A DNA stretch of 64,000 nucleotides from an uncultured Paracoccaceae bacterium (GTDB lineage Bacteria > Pseudomonadota > Alphaproteobacteria > Rhodobacterales > Rhodobacteraceae). The stretch spans positions 24,068-88,067 of the forward strand of contig CALICM010000005.1 of assembly GCA_938049225.1 (NCBI GenBank), written 5' to 3'. The notes beneath the pieces were generated by a model. It ran no database searches. It was not told the origin of the DNA and saw only the letters and a program-made list of their open reading frames with translations. Of the stretch, positions 63,943 through 64,000 are shown piece after piece; within the stretch, counting starts at the first letter, position 1, and each line of letters begins with the position of its first letter. The translations under genes were made by a program, and so were the position numbers.

Positions 63943-64000
63943 GCGACTGCGAGCGCCTCCCACTTTGTCCCCCAAATATCCCGGGGAGCGCGAGGGGCTG
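63939..64000 (+). CDS. Possible start of the next subunit gene (partial)
   Basis: ATG 63939 overlaps the SoeA-like stop (ATGA) and the frame stays open to the window edge, reading MSDCERLPLCPPNIPG. If this is the iron-sulfur SoeB subunit, its cluster motifs must lie beyond 64000. The frame runs through the reverse complement of the GGGATATTTGGGGGACAAAG intergenic motif, so this may be an intergenic spacer and the true start may be later. Confidence 0.3.
   Translation, partial: MSDCERLPLCPPNIPGSARG
63957..63985 (-). repeat. GGGGATATTT-type intergenic motif, copy at the right edge
   Basis: On the minus strand CCCCGGGATATTTGGGGGACAAAGTGGGAGG matches the motif before murD over ATATTTTGAGGACAAAGTGGGG, allowing two or three changes. 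Here it is opposite in orientation to the gene before it. Confidence 0.45.

Overview
The window is a GC-rich chromosomal segment that looks like a member of the Rhodobacteraceae (roseobacter group, Alphaproteobacteria). The grounds are the gene order of the division and cell-wall (dcw) cluster with DUF2484-type small membrane genes next to murC, a DUF6280-like gene, an FNR-type box of the FnrL kind, a sulfite dehydrogenase (SoeA-like) gene, and dense operons with ATGA or TGATG start/stop overlaps. No rRNA, tRNA, CRISPR array, prophage or transposase gene was seen.

Region 1 (31-27071, almost all minus strand) is the dcw cluster. Transcription order is mraZ-rsmH-ftsL-ftsI-murE-murF-mraY-[TPR protein, SDR]-murD-[broken methyltransferase]-[MFS exporter]-ftsW-murG-murC-two DUF2484-type genes-a third small membrane gene-murB-ddl-ftsQ-ftsA-ftsZ-lpxC-bamD. 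It makes the UDP-MurNAc-pentapeptide precursor, lipid I and lipid II, the FtsZ ring and FtsA/Q/L/W/I divisome, and ends with lipid A (LpxC) and outer-membrane assembly (BamD) genes. Accessory genes interrupt it between mraY and ftsW. Two copies of a 101-bp palindromic, TA-flanked element lie there, and one splits a methyltransferase gene. A plus-strand pair, a TraR/DksA-like zinc-finger gene behind an FNR box and a small unknown gene, also sits there.

Region 2 (27072-29336) is mostly non-coding. It holds the long mraZ leader, with a Rho-independent terminator 50 bp before mraZ (the arrangement of the UpsM small RNA of Rhodobacter sphaeroides), 10-bp-phased TGGNA repeats that look like a MraZ operator, a small membrane protein gene, and a 0.9-kb hairpin-rich gap.

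Region 3 (29337-43471) is mixed metabolism: a beta-hydroxyacid dehydrogenase, a SulP anion transporter with a universal stress protein, an aldo-keto reductase/VOC/flavin-type operon, a metallophosphoesterase, otnI and otnC, pyrE, ltnD and glpK, a DUF6280-like gene, an unknown membrane-anchored protein and a frameshifted alpha/beta hydrolase. OtnI, OtnC and LtnD are enzymes of acid-sugar (threonate/erythronate) breakdown, but the kinase OtnK is not here.

Region 4 (43543-55242, minus strand) is a polyamine uptake and gamma-glutamylation cluster. It has a PotF/G/H/I-type ABC transporter flanked by two glutamine-synthetase-like plus FAD-oxidase pairs (PuuA/PuuB type) and an agmatinase-family enzyme. 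A DUF4375-type gene is inserted inside the transporter operon. Two very strong GC hairpins whose plus-strand loops are G-quadruplex motifs separate its transcription blocks.

Region 5 (55306-64000) holds a methyltransferase, an SMP-30 lactonase with a glycerate 2-kinase behind a CRP-like dyad, a 50-residue lipoprotein gene, a dehydrogenase and azoreductase pair divergent from a LysR regulator, and the large molybdoenzyme SoeA, with the next subunit probably starting at the window edge.
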